Positions 12,413 to 24,891 of a DNA stretch of 64,000 nucleotides are shown piece after piece. Numbering within the stretch: position 1 is the stretch's first letter; the number at the start of each line of letters is the position of its first letter. A program made the position numbers and the translations under genes. Origin of the DNA: Pisolithus tinctorius (taxonomy: Eukaryota; Basidiomycota; Agaricomycetes; Boletales; Pisolithaceae); contig JANFAH010000012.1 of the NCBI GenBank assembly GCA_024663395.1, positions 868,001 through 932,000 on the forward strand, read 5' to 3'. The notes under the pieces are model-generated. The model was not told where the DNA came from, did not search any database, and worked only from the letters and a program-made list of their open reading frames with translations.

Positions 12413-13501
12413 GATCTGATTGTTATGAAGGGGAAAAATAAGGTACGCACTGAGTTTGGCATTTCTGGCGTTTCTGGATGTGAATTGCCTCCTAGGCTGT
12501 TGACATCCACACGGGACCCTCTAAATCCGCGCTCGCAAGAGCCGTCAAGGACTTAAACTCGTGCTCGGACTCGGACTCAGACTCAGACTCAGACACCACT
12601 GAGGAAGGCGATGGTGGTATGAGTGACGACGATATGCTTGGAAACACATTTCAGTTAATGGATGTCAAGGTAAGCTTAGATCTTCGGCACAAATTGATAT
12701 CCTATACTAAATTCTTTTCATAGACATCAAGCATGCCAGAACAGGGTGGGAAGCACCATCAGGCAGGAGATCTGATTGCTGTGAAGGGGAAAAATAAGGT
12801 ATGTACCGAGTTTGGCGTTTCTGGCGTTTCTGGACGTGAATTGCCTCCTAGGCTGTTGACATCCACGCAGGACCCTCTAAATCTGCGCTCACAAGAGCCA
12901 TCAAGGACTCAAACTCGGGCTCGGGCTCGGACTCAGACACCACTGAGGAAGGCAATGGTGGTATGAGTGACAACGATGTGCTTGGAAACACATTTCAGTT
13001 AATGGATGTCGAGGTAAGCTTAGATCTTCGGCGCAAATTGATATCCATACTAAATTCTTTTCATAGACATCAAGCATGCCAGAACAGGGTGGGAAGCACC
13101 ATCAGGCAGGAGATCTGATTGCTGTGAAGGGGAAAAATAAGGTATGTACCGAGTTTGGCGTTTCTGGCGTTTCTGGACGTGAATCGCCTCCTAGGCTGTT
13201 GACATCCATGCGGGACCCTCTAAATCCGCGCTCGCAGGAGCCGTCAAGGACTCAAACTCGGGCTCGGGCTCGGACTCAGACTCAGACTCAGGCACCACCG
13301 AGGAAGGCGATGGTGGTATGAGTGACGATGATATGCTTGGAAATACCTTTCAGTTGATGGATGTCAAGGTAAGCTTATATCTTTGGGGCGAATCGATATC
13401 TCATACCAAATTCGGATTTTTCATAGACATCAAGCATGCCAGAACAGGGTGGGGAGCACAATCAGGTAGGAGATTTGATTGCTGTGAAGGGGAAAAATAA
13501 G
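12413..13501 (+). repeat. Tandemly amplified exon pair, four units
   Basis: Units begin at GATCTGATTG 12413, 12769, 13112 and (GATTTGATTG) 13472, giving periods of 356, 343 and 360 bp. Each unit holds two exons and two introns: a 25-codon exon (TSSMPEQGGKHHQAGDLIAV then KGKNK) and a 54-58-codon exon containing an SDSD run and GMSDDDMLGNTFQLMDV. All introns in the units are phase 0, so each duplication adds about 80 residues without shifting the frame. The SD run differs in length between units. The fourth unit diverges in its second exon. Confidence 0.8.
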
Positions 13502-14238
13502 GTACGTACTGAAATTCGGTGTTTCTGGCGTTTCTGGACATGGATTACTTCGTAGGTTGTTGGCGTCCACGCGGGACCCTCCAAATCCACATGTGCAAGA
13601 GATGTCAACAATACAACGACGGTTTGCACTGGTCTAAGTCCACACACCGATAGCTAATGGGCCTTGTAGGTTGCCACTGTTGGACCAAAACACGGTCGAG
13701 TTGAAGATGTCACTAGTGTGAAAGGGAAATCCAAGGTTTGTTTTCACCTGTGGGTCGCTCGATCTGTGGCTTACAAGCCCTCATAGGCTCCAGGCCCTGA
13801 TCCTCTTACTTTTTCTCAGCCTCTTGAGGGCGGTTTTTTTATGCCCTCTCCGTTGGTTCCTCAATCACCTCCTCGACCGTCTGGAGGATTTACTCCTGGT
13901 CGAAAGACAGGCTGTCAGGCAGAGTGTAATGACAAAACCGGTCAGCATCCCCAGCCACAGGCAATGGTAGCTCGTTACCTTGTGTTCCAATTGCTGTCAT
14001 TCTCACATATCAATAAACTTAGAATGCCAGCCCCACGAGGATATGCGAGTTACAAGACCTCCAGGACAGCATCGAAAGTAAGATTCGAGCAAACATTTGG
14101 CAGGAACTTGGGAAGATCGTCGAGTCTTCTGTCGCCGTCGCGTTAGAGAAGGCGCTTCCAGGTCTGATGAATCAATCTGCTGAGAATGGCGCCGGGACAA
14201 GCTCATCACAAACGAGTAAGTCTACCTCTAAGAAGATA

Positions 14239-15812
14239 CAGTGAGGGACAAAAGTGTTGCAATGTTTGTGAGGTGTGACTTGCTGCTGATGTAGCTCAGG
14301 CTATTCTGCATGGATAATCATGATACCTATACCATTGGAAAGGGGTGACTCTAAGCTTTCCAGCGCACTACAGTTCAGTCTAAACAAAGCAATACATGCT
14401 GAGATACACCCTATTCTTTCCAAAAGGTGCATTGCAACGCATTTGTCCCTGACTGGTGAAATAGTGAAAAGTGACCTTTTGATGGAATTGAGGGCATGAA
14501 GGATGGGAAAATATGATTACATAATGAACCACATGATCTTCCAGATGATTTGTCAGCATTTAAACAATGACAAACATTGGACTAGTACCATGAACCCTCC
14601 CTCTTTTACCACAACTCATGAAATCATCTCTCTAGCTCACATGGTCATTTTCTCAAGGAATTCTTATCAAATACTGGTGGCCACCACAGTGCCATCAGTA
14701 TAACATTCTCTCAGAACCATCAGTCCCTTAAAAAACCTGCTGTCAGTCATTCCCTGGACTGTTTACCCCCCCATGCCTGATGTGTTTTGGGACTAATCAG
14801 TGCTTGGAAGGCTGAGAATGTTTTGGAGGTCAATCTGGCACTTCAGAACATGATGGACAAACCAGTCCCCTCTCAACAAATGCATTTCTGGCACAGGAAC
14901 ACTGGTATGGAAATTGGGGTGAGACAAAAACCTCCTTGTGCTCTGAGCACCATAAGAGGGTTCACTAGATCTTGCTCTGATCTGAACTGTAGCTGACTGG
15001 GGAAAGGTTATTTGGTCATATGTGACCAAATGCAATATTAAGGGCTAGATGGAAGCACAGGATTCTGCTTCATGGCAGTTCAGTAGCATATCCTTCTGAT
15101 GACACCCAGGGGTAAAGAGGATTTTGTCTTGCCCTAACTTCCATACCACTGTCCATGTGCCAGAAATGCATTTGTTGAGAGGGGACTGGTTTGTCCATCA
15201 TGTTCTGAAGTGCCAGATTGACCTCCAAAACATTCTCAGCCTTCCAAGCACTGATTAGTCCCAAAACACATCAGGCATGGGGGGGTAAACAGTCCAGGGA
15301 ATGACTGACAGCAGGTTTTTTAAGGGACTGATGGTTCTGAGAGAATGTTATACTGATGGCACTGTGGTGGCCACCAGTATTTGATAAGAATTCCTTGAGA
15401 AAATGACCATGTGAGCTAGAGAGATGATTTCATGAGTTGTGGTAAAAGAGGGAGGGTTCATGGTACTAGTCCAATGTTTGTCATTGTTTAAATGCTGACA
15501 AATCATCTGGAAGATCATGTGGTTCATTATGTAATCATATTTTCCCATCCTTCATGCCCTCAATTCCATCAAAAGGTCACTTTTCACTATTTCACCAGTC
15601 AGGGACAAATGCGTTGCAATGCACCTTTTGGAAAGAATAGGGTGTATCTCAGCATGTATTGCTTTGTTTAGACTGAACTGTAGTGCGCTGGAAAGCTTAG
15701 AGTCACCCCTTTCCAATGGTATAGGTATCATGATTATCCATGCAGAATAGCCTGAGCTACATCAGCAGCAAGTCACACCTCACAAACATTGCAACACTTT
15801 TGTCCCTCACTG
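14239..15812. mobile_element. Palindromic foldback element, copy 1
   Basis: The element runs from CAGTGAGGGACAAAAG to its reverse complement, flanked by TA at 14237-14238 and 15813-15814. The two arms of about 690 bp are nearly perfect inverted copies around a central part of about 200 bp. TA duplication and CAGTG...GGACAAAA ends are typical of Tc1/mariner transposons, but no transposase is encoded. The same 66-residue open stretch appears on both arms (14503-14703 plus, 15348-15548 minus) as a mirror effect. It sits inside an exon of the 11633-16886 gene. Confidence 0.9.
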
Positions 15813-16886
15813 TAAAGAAACTCCCAAAACCCCGAGCGCCAAGTTACAATGAATTCAAGGTAGATGAGCTAGGCACACATGTACCCCAGAGCCGCTGACA
15901 ATTTCCGGCGTTTAGAAATCTGTTCGGGAGCTTGGGCAAGAGCTTTTGGGCATAGAAGACCGTGAAGATCTGCCATGGTCCATTGGTCGGAGGGAGATCA
16001 GCGCATGGGATCCCAAGAGTGGGCCATGCTGCACAGTCGAGGATTTTCGCATAGACCTGGAAGGTTTGCCACGCTCTGAGTGGAACAAATCTGCTGCGCT
16101 TGTCTTCGCCCAAGAGTATCTGAAACGTTGCCGAGGTCACCGAGGAGAAAACTATACCCTCGAATACGTCGTGAAGGCGTGGTTGACCCATGTAATGACA
16201 TTAAGAATGTGGTACAAGGTCAAAGAGCTGGATGACGAGGATAGAACGGAACGTAAAGCTCGGAATCGACGGCGTCAAAGAAAGCACAAGGTAAGCTACT
16301 AACTACCTCTACATGTTTTCGCATATCTAAGACTGTTGAAGCTCTACAGCCGTCGTCTGCAGACCGCCTATGAATACAGGGAAATCAAAGATCGTGCAGT
16401 CGCCATAGTGGAATCGCTTGGCCAAGATGGCATGAGTTCTGATGAATCTGACCATGAAGGTCACCGGGGCGAGGCAACGTACTACATCCTGGAGAAGGAC
16501 TGGCGCTCTAAACAAGTCACTGCTTGGCTACGAATGCTGGATTCCCTCCACCTGCACCTCCGATACAATGGTAAATGGCAGACAACAGCTGGTGCCTGGC
16601 CACACTTTAGGACGGCTAGTTTGAATGACAGCAAGGGACCTCCAGTGAAAGGGCTACCTATTGATTTCTACTCTCGTAACTGGTATGGGGCTCAGAACGC
16701 ATACATGAGGGAGCAGCTGCAGGCAACAAACCAATCCGACACCCTTGCAATACCATCGCAGCATGCGAAGTAAGTACACTCGCTTGATTGTGCGGAGCAC
16801 CTGACTGGACCTGTTGCCTCGACAGAATCGCAGAGAAATACAATCTTTCTGACCGTCGAGTTGTCCACGGATGCATGTTCTCTTAA

Positions 16887-18016
16887 GGCAATGAACTGGT
16901 GTATGGTGGCATAAACTTTCGACTCTTGCGCTGCTGCCAATGCAGATGTAGACCATATTTCCATGATCCTGAAATACTAGTGTCATCATAGCCTGTCCTT
17001 TCAGCCAACACATTCAGCTGGTGCTGTGGAAACATTTTTTCTTTTTCTCTTAAATGAATTGTATTGTGCGAGAAATGTGTAGAACTGTGAACTAGAAGAT
17101 AGCACCGTCTCCGACGGCAGGCACCTTGTTTACAGCTGTGCCATCGTGACGATCCATGAAACAGATGAGATGCAACCCTGAGGTCTCCGACGCATGTGTT
17201 ATTAAAAAGCGTCCGGCCATTGTGGGGCCACAAAGCATCAAGAACGCTCGCATCGAGTCGAGGCAACATATATCGATTCGTCAGGCTCGAGAGATCAACA
17301 TATCAATTCGATTCCATGGCGTTGAGCTTACAGTTACATGATTTTTCCATGATGTACGACAAAGAATGACAAAATTGAATTAGTTTAGTCCCTTTGAAAG
17401 GCACATTGTCAAAGGAGAACGCGTGGTATGTATCCGTTTTCTTTCTTTTCAACCGGATTCTGCTTCCGAAGCCATCATATCTAGGGAGAAACAAAAAGTC
17501 CGGGTAATCAAAGCAACTCGAAGATTCATGATGGTGTGCGGCAACCCATCGAGCTCTGCTTTGAGTTTGACGACTTTCGTTCGATTTCGAGTTGTTTTTA
17601 CTTTCAACTATGTTATTCTAGGATAAGAAATTCCAAACGATGACAAAGTGACGTTGTACAAACACTCTGCCTCTTGGAGAAGGTGGCGAGGAAGCAACTC
17701 TATCGCAACGTCCACATCGAAGTTGAAGGCGAAGCAACGATCACTAGAACTTGGTCTCCTTAGCACGTGCTCGAAGCAGCGTGTTCGCACTCACTGAGTT
17801 CGAGAGCTCATGTTTTTTATCCATAGAGTACAGGCTTGTGCCGCCAACCAGCTTCGGTGCCAGTATCGCCATCAAGAATGTGTGGTACCAAACTGGGCTC
17901 CGCTCTGGGGTCATTGGCACGATGGCACCTTGCCTAGCCTAAGTTCACCTGCACAAAGACACTCTTTCTCTGCAATGAACAAAGGTGAGCACGTGAGCAT
18001 ACTTTGTGCCACCGAG
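16887..18016. other. Intergenic region
   Basis: No recognisable gene. Several short open stretches on both strands carry no motif. The right end leads into the TATA box of the next gene. Confidence 0.35.
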
Positions 18017-18023
18017 TATAAAT
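18017..18023 (+). promoter_or_regulatory. TATA box
   Basis: TATAAAT lies 41 bp upstream of ATG 18064. Its spacing suits a transcription start near 18045, which makes the in-frame ATG at 18022 an unlikely start. Confidence 0.5.
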
Positions 18024-18063
18024 GGACCCCACCCTCACCACGCCTCTCCGTCTCTACTACACA

Positions 18064-18641
18064 ATGTCTCCCATCACACACAGTATGGCTCGCAAGGGCA
18101 TTAGGCGCTACGCACCGTATAACCTGCGCTCTCGTGGTCCTAACCAAACTTTCTTAGACCTGTCGAGTCTGCCATCTACACCCAGAACTCCAGTTCGTCT
18201 GCACAACGCCGCCGGTGCTCATGCTGGTGTCCCTGCCCCTCCTCTCCCCATTCGTGCTGCAGAGGGCAACCCCCCTGAAAATGCTGTGAGGAATCAATAA
18301 GAAACCTCCGAGATGTTTGCTGACCACTGACCACTGATTATAGAACGAGTTCATCTGTCCCGACGTTCGAAAGGCCATACAAGATGGCGTACCGCCGGTG
18401 TGCTACATCTATAGTTGCCTTTGTGCCTTTGTAGCTGAATCCCGTTGTAGGAGGTCGTTGGTTATGGGATCAAGCTTAGATTTGTTCGTGATTGCCTTGA
18501 ACTGGCAAAAGCCGTGGATGAAGAGAAAAAGAATATGTGAGGATCGCCACGCATCATCGTGATCCCCTACTGATGATACTGATAGGCTTCAGGCTCTGGA
18601 GGCTGGCGAGGTTATTTCGCAGGAGAGACTTGTACGTATTT
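18064..18641 (+). CDS. Hypothetical gene 5' part, probably truncated
   Basis: ATG 18064 opens MSPITHSMARKGIRRYAPYN, a basic start followed by a Pro/Ala-rich stretch, to a phase-0 intron 18286-18343. The second exon starts NEFICPDVRKAIQDG and ends at a stop near 18560. An alternative reading with a further intron ending near 18591 gives LQALEAGEVISQERL. Beyond about 18650 I cannot continue a frame. The family was not recognised. The clear TATA box, sensible ATG and good intron suggest a real gene start. The rest may be lost, or the transposase region downstream may have replaced it. Confidence 0.4.
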
Positions 18642-18649
18642 TCTTTTCA

Positions 18650-19298
18650 GTTGTTGTGAATTATGGCCATGATCACGATGAAGGACATGTTTGGACAAGG
18701 CGCCCTCAGCTATGTTGAGGCGTGCATGGAGATTGCGGCAGGTGTTATTGTTATGGCTGACGAGATACATAAGTGGGGATTTTCGACAGTTGACAAGGAT
18801 TAGCTACTCACCCGTTTTGGCAGCATGTAACCTGCTAATGGCACAGCATCAACTCCCAATACTTGACCTGCAGAAGGGCCATGACAATGATATTTACTAC
18901 GGGATGTCACTCCTAGCTTGTAATTACTGGTACTCGTGACAACAGTCCAATCCAAAGACGTTATTGCTTTCGATGGCTCGCGCTCGCGCACTACTTGCGA
19001 TGATCCACAACTTGTTGGAACTCGTAATCTTACGGTCGACAAGATGCCGGGCATTTATACCAGAGTTTTCAAAACCTAAATACTGTCCTTACGCAGAACT
19101 CATGAGCTCAAAGCACTAATAGTACTCTGTCCCGACGCTGTGAAAGTTAGTGCAAACAGCTCGAGGTGCGCACCTTGCAAGCATTCTTCTGGCTATACAT
19201 AAGTAAGTATCTCTTGAGGACCAAACTAAAAGAAGTCTCCTTCCGGATCGTCCCGGATAATCTTCGGTAGATCTTTGTCTTTCTTCTTCTCAACGACC
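18650..19298. other. Spacer before the transposase
   Basis: Contains a plus open stretch 18691-18939 without recognised motif. I could not identify terminal inverted repeats of the following transposon here. Confidence 0.3.
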
Positions 19299-22200
19299 AT
19301 GGGGGGTAGGACTCACCAGCGCCCATGGTTATGCACCTGCAATGTTGTAGGCTGTGGATCAAGCACAACCTGGTGCAAATCTCAATTGAAGTATGTTCGT
19401 GGCCAATTGATCCCAAAAGCGATGTATGCACGCCACTGTAAACTCAACAAATCCGCCCGGTATCTCGAGAGTCCTGCTGCCGAACTTGAGAGGGATGCGG
19501 ACCTCGCCATCGAGCATAGTCCCATGGAGAGTTCCAGTGATTCAAAGGATGAGGAACCAAATGGAAGGGATCAACAACCCACCTTCGACACTGACTTCGA
19601 TGACCAGTGCGACCACGTCACATCGCTGCACCTTAAGGATGAAACCATCGCTCTGGAAAATGTGTTGCATGACCTCATGCACCTCTGTTCTGTGGTCACT
19701 CAGCAGATCGTGTCTTTCTCATATGACCTGAATCTCATCTTCTCTGAGAGTGGGCCCATAGAACCTGGCGCCCTTTACCAACTCTATTCTTCTATCCCAT
19801 CTGGCGCAAACATGGGTCATCGACAACTCTCCCCAACTGCATCCGAGAATGCAGCCATACTAGCTCATGAGAGTGGGCTGTATGGGGTCCTGGTCAGTCT
19901 ATGACGTCTTGAGCAATTCCCCTCTCTGGAGGCCGCTCGCCTGCAGCTTTTGGTTATGGTAGAGGATGAGTTGCACAGGGTTGATGCCATACGGCAGGCT
20001 GCTTGGAATGGTTTTCTGAGGAGAGACCTTATTGCGAACTTGGGACAGATCCAAGGTGTGGGGCGGTGTGAGGGGGCCATACAGAGTGATGGTGATGAAC
20101 AGAGCGAAGAAGTTGAGCAGAGCTCGTACAGTTCGCCCAACAAGGAGTCCTATGTTTTTGTCAACACAGGTAAGCAAAATACCACCTTTCGCTATGTTTT
20201 CTGAGTATATTCGGAAGATGCCTATTTCCGAAGTATTGGAGTGTCCCACCCCACTGCTGTAGCGGGTAGTTTCTTGATTCTTTGCTTGAATCTCCTCTGT
20301 GGAATATCCCAAATGCAAAGCAGGTTTGTCTCCGACAGCCTGAGCTTTATGATGTCCCACGTCATCAACGACATACAAGCTCCCGAAGATAGAAGATCCT
20401 TGCTGAAATTCCCAAGAGACTACCGCACTATCTTAAACAACTTTGATCTTGACCCTCACCTACGACTCTATGTTTGCTGTCCATCCTGCTATGCACTCTA
20501 TGATGACGTTGACTTCCCCAATTTCTGCACTTTCCGTGATTTCCCTTCAAGCCATCCCTGTTCTGCAAAGTTGAAGCGAGAGAGGACGATATGTGGGAAT
20601 CTGGTTGTCCATCCAGTGCGGAAGTTTGCATACCAGGAGCTGAAAGGGTGGTTAGGAAGGATTCTATCTTATCCTGACCTGGAGTCAGCGCTGGAAGCTC
20701 CACTGTCCAACCTCTCAGATCCTGACTCCAACAACAGGCGATTCGCTGACCTCTTCGATGCCAATTTCATCCGAAATATGCAGGGTTGTGACGGGAAGCC
20801 CTTTTTCCGCAAAGATGATAAGCTTCGCCTGGTTTTTTCTTTGGCGGTTGATGGATTCAATCCTTTTGGTATGAAGGTTGCCAAAGGAACATCTTCTGTG
20901 ACTGGAATCTATATGGCATGCTTGAACTTGCCCGCAGACATCCGATACAACACGGAGAATATGTATCTCTGTGGCGTCATTCCTGGCCCGAAAAAGCCGT
21001 CTCTTGAGCAGATCAACAATTTCCTTCACCCACTTGTAAACGAACTACTGGAGTTCTGGCAACCTGGTGTCTTCTTTTCGTGTACGGCACGCTATAGGCA
21101 TGGAAGGGTTGTTTTGCTTGCCCTGATCCCTCTCGTATGTGACATTCTTGGTGCACGTCAAGTGGCGGGATTCCTCAGCCATGCGGCCACATTGTTCTGC
21201 TCCTTCTGCTATTTACCTGCAGATATGATCGAGAATCTCGACATGGAGTCTTGGCCAATATGCTCTGCCGAAAAACACCACAAACATGCAGAGGAGTGGC
21301 TTTCAGCAACTTCAAGCGAGCAGCAAGAGCAAATTGCCAGGACTTGTGGTGTGCGATTCTCGGAGCTCCTTCGACTGCCCTACTGGGATCCTATTTGGTT
21401 CACAGTACTGGATTCCATGCATGCATTCTTCCTTCGTGCTATTCAACAGCATGTTCGATACATATGGGGCCTGAGTCCCACAGCTCCAGCTGGTGATGGC
21501 GCTAATTCCCCCACTGAGAAACCACCTCTGAAGCCGACTGCCGCAGAACTTTCGAAAGGCCTCAAGACTATACTTCAGAAACCTACAGGCGATGCATGCA
21601 TAGAATCTCTCTCCAAAAAATGCTGTAGGTCTGTACCGTGGCATCTATGCCACGAGTTTGACCTGAGGAGGGCTGGTACATCAGTGATGCTAACACGAGC
21701 ACTATTAGATTGGGTGAGTCACCATATTTCGCTACGTCTTCATAACCGATGGAAAGTACTTTATTAGCTTCAGGAGAGCCACGATAATCAACAAAAGGCA
21801 AGGTTGTTCTTGCAGTCACTTCAGGTGAGTTTACGGTATCAGACCCAGTTAGGCATTCTCATAACAGGGTTTCCCTGAAATCATAGGCAGCAGAGGATAA
21901 TGCAGATGATAGTTTGCACACAACAGGAAAGACTGTGCGACCACCCCGGACACAAGGTGACATGCCGACTGAAGCTGAGCTAGAACATGCACGATCTAGG
22001 CTGAAAACTGCCAAGACAATCAAGAGCATAGGCAATGGTGTGTGGGTTCCAACACTTCGAGCGCTCTGTTGCGAGTTGGGCATATTAATACCCGACCCGA
22101 AGGGACATGGTAAACAGCTCACCAAGATGGCGCTAGTTGACCTAATTGGCAAATGGGTAAGAACCTTGTCTTCGGCGTTCGAGCACGTGTAATGGTATTA

Positions 22201-23580
22201 CCTCAGCGCATTGAACATGGTCTCACCGACGCACAAGGAAACCTGCCGGAGCATCCAGTTGAATACACCACTGTGGACTATCGCGAAATTCCCGTTGTAC
22301 TTGGTCGGGCTGTTCTTGAAGAAGTATGGAGGGATCAAGAGCGGCTAGTTCTTCCCTCATCCATTTTCCCTGCTCCATCATCACTTGGCTTCGAAAAGAG
22401 AAAGCTTTCAGCTGACCAGTGGCGTTCAGTTGGTATGATTCACCTCGTTATTACATTGATTTGTATTTGGGGCCACTCGCAGGGAAGGCAACGGCGGATT
22501 CTCAACAATTACATGCATCTTGTCACTGCAATTTACATCGCTAACTTGCGGTCTACATCGCAGGAACTAACAAGCCGTTACGTGTATCACTTTAAGAGCT
22601 ACTTGTCGGGTGTTTTGGACTTGTATAAGGAAGCCAAGATACAACCTGTTCACCATGCTTGCCTCCATTTCGAGAGACTGCTGGTCGGACTGGGGCCAGT
22701 GCATTCATGGAGAACCTGGGCTTTCGAGCGTTTTAACTACACACTTCAGAGGACCAAGACAAATATGCCCTTTGGTGAACACCTATCTCAGATTCCCATG
22801 TTTCATCACTGACCACATTATGCCCCTTGAATCCTTCAGGTGAACTGGAGTTGACATTTGTCAATGATGCGTGCAGAGCAGCAAACTTGCAACTGCTGTT
22901 GAATAGCCCGCGACTACCTGCAGAGATGAAGGACCTTCGCACCTCATTCCAACAGGCATTTAAGTCCAAACTTCGTGGAACTAGGCTGAATGATGCTCAT
23001 GCCTCTGGAACTTCTGCGGAATTGAAGATCGTTCTTACAAACCAGCGAACGGAAGGTCGTCTGGCTCGTGTACATAAGACTTTCCTACCACTGGCAATGG
23101 AATACATGCACACCCAATGAGAAGAAGGTAAATTTATGTGAACTTCAGAAATCAAGACTGATGCCGTTGATAGTGATATGCTGGTGTGACACAGTGCAGC
23201 TGGGAGGAGTAATATTCCAGCCTGCAGCTCAGTCACAGCGGAACTCACATGCCATGGTTCAACTCCCCAGGCCACACAGAAACATGGAGGTTGCTGCTCA
23301 GATACTCGCACTGTTTGTTTTGAAGGGTGAAGAGGACATAGCCTTTGCGGTTATCTCGTGCTACGCGCCTTTGAGTGACACAGATGCAAAACAAGACCCT
23401 TACTGCCAGTTCAGCATCCTTGCTGGGTGCTTGTACTATGACAAAGTCGAAGCACCTGTTGTCACTTGTGCATCCAACATCCTTGCACCTTTTGCGAAGA
23501 CCCCGTTCAAACTTGACTATATTGCAAAACCTGTTGTTCATGTACTACCACTTTATAAGGCGAGCAGCCATCCCACATAA
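19299..23580 (+). pseudogene. Tnp2/Plavaka-type transposase, degenerate
   Basis: A multi-exon transposase of the Tnp2 (CACTA-related, Plavaka-like) group common in Agaricomycetes. The N-terminus (19299-19901) has the usual C-x4-C zinc-binding start. Its frame is stopped by TGA at 19902 but continues in the same frame (RLEQFPSLEAARLQLLV) to a phase-1 intron 20170-20262. The catalytic core (20263-21714) holds PFFRKDDKLRLVFSLAVDGF, NPFGMKVAKGTSSVTGIYM, YLCGVIPGPKKPSLEQINN and a CSFCYL motif. Introns follow at about 21715-21770, 21826-21887 and after 22156. The exon to 22754 contains KLSADQWRSVGMIHLVITLI and GPVHSWRTWAFERFN. A further intron near 22755-22840 leads to GELELTFVNDA. The C-terminal tail ends near 23580 (VVHVLPL). 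TGA at 19902 and another stop near 23118 indicate a decayed copy. It would cut and paste its own element. Confidence 0.8.
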
Positions 23581-24891
23581 ACTGAAGGCACAAACTGATG
23601 GTCTAACCAGGATATATATTCTCAAACCAACATTCCACATGATATTGAAGCCGAAGTACTGGAATGTACCAAGTAGACAGTAGGAGGGAATCCATATTCA
23701 TGTGGTCACTGGGGTACATACAATGAGAGATTTACTCTGCTGGCACACGTTTCAGTTTCGTGCCATACTATGAGTTGAACACATATCCCATGGCTTTAGG
23801 ATGAGTACGGATGTCATTGTGGTATCTGTGTACAGTCTATGATGGAGATGGCAAGTCATTCCTGCAGCCCACGCTCTGCCATTCAGATCATTTCACCCAA
23901 AGTGTCCAACATACGATTGTAAGCCTGCGCAAAGATTCACATTTCCTGTAGTCAGGAAGGCTTGAGCCTGACGCCTCAGAACAAATGGTAGTGGGTTACC
24001 TCTGACACAGTGCTTAAGACGATCTTGTCTGTCATCGGATCAGTCAAGTAATTCTTCAGTGTTGGCGTTAGTGGCCTTGTAGAGGTAAGAGCTTGATTTA
24101 AACGTACAAGTGGAATAGGAGCAGCAGGCTGAGTAGGACTCGAGTGAATGGACGGATTCGTTAAATGCCGAGGACACTCTTGCTTCTGTCGAAAACCAGT
24201 TACTCAGCAGAGTTAATATATCTTGGCCCAACTTACCACGGTGAGCTGGCTTGTCGTCTGAGGTAAGAAATACACTTCTCCTTCATCATCTGTGTTGCCA
24301 GAGATGCATACTGGCTGCTCTGCTTTCATGATGAACGAGCAGAATAACAAAACTACGAGGGAGGGGGGAGCTGACCTTGCACGGCTTAAAAATGTACTTG
24401 AGACCAAAGGAAGAACAAAGGGATAGCCTTACACGCACGTGATGGCAAAGTGGGGTTTCCTGTTTGAAAGGGGAATCGAAACGAGTGCGAAATCGCGCTA
24501 ATCACCATGCCGGCTCGAAATTTGTGAATAATTACCGAAGCCCTCAGACGAACCTGTGGCAGCAGCCTTATCTACGGACTGTAAGCAGCGGTGCGTCGAC
24601 CCACATGACCTGTCTGTCACGTGTTCTATTGCTTGGGTCTGAAAGTCGTTTTGTCCCCCGAGTTCTTGCTGGACCGAAATAGCCGGGTTGTCTGCTTCTG
24701 GGAACAATCGTTTCCTTTCGTTTTTATGACGATTTGCTTACGGCTATGATCGGTTTTGCGGCTGCTACCGGAGCTCAGGTCAATGAGTGACCTCTGACAT
24801 CCGAAGGAGAAGAAAGCGACGTGAACTCACGAGCAGAGCCCGAGTGCTTTTTGTTTCTTTTCGTTTTCATGACAGGCTACTTACGAATATA
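23581..24891. other. Spacer downstream of transposase
   Basis: No gene recognised. The region may include the 3' end of the transposon, but I found no clear terminal repeat matching the 5' side. The right end is the TA target site of the next palindromic element. Confidence 0.35.

Larger units (their letters stand above)
11633..16886 (+). pseudogene. GMSSDESDHE-family multi-exon gene, interrupted by a palindromic element
   Basis: An exon chain can be read with consistent phase-0 introns: 11633-11713, 11772-11924, 11993-12442, 12496-12669, 12724-12798, 12852-13013, 13067-13141, 13195-13368, 13427-13501, 13556-13621, 13670-13735, 13787-13966, 14023-14238 plus 15815-15859 (split by the insertion), 15916-16290, and 16342 onward. 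It ends either at TAA 16771 or, after an intron 16770-16825, at TAA 16884. The N-terminal half is acidic and low-complexity. The C-terminal half has LYSRRLQTAYEY, then GMSSDESDHEG, then DWRSKQVTAWLRMLDSLH, then PPVKGLPIDFY. I recognise this order from many Agaricomycete hypothetical proteins; its function is unknown. Exon 13 is cut by a 1574-bp element at a TA. Removing the element plus one TA restores the frame across the break (KKIKKLPKPR), so the gene was intact when hit. Confidence 0.7.

Noticed and set aside
19902..19940. In-frame 39-bp intron (GTCAGT...GGAG) instead of a TGA stop in the Tnp2 gene
   Set aside because: 39 bp is shorter than the other introns here (about 45-60 bp), and the bridged peptide fits the family better if the stop was an arginine codon.
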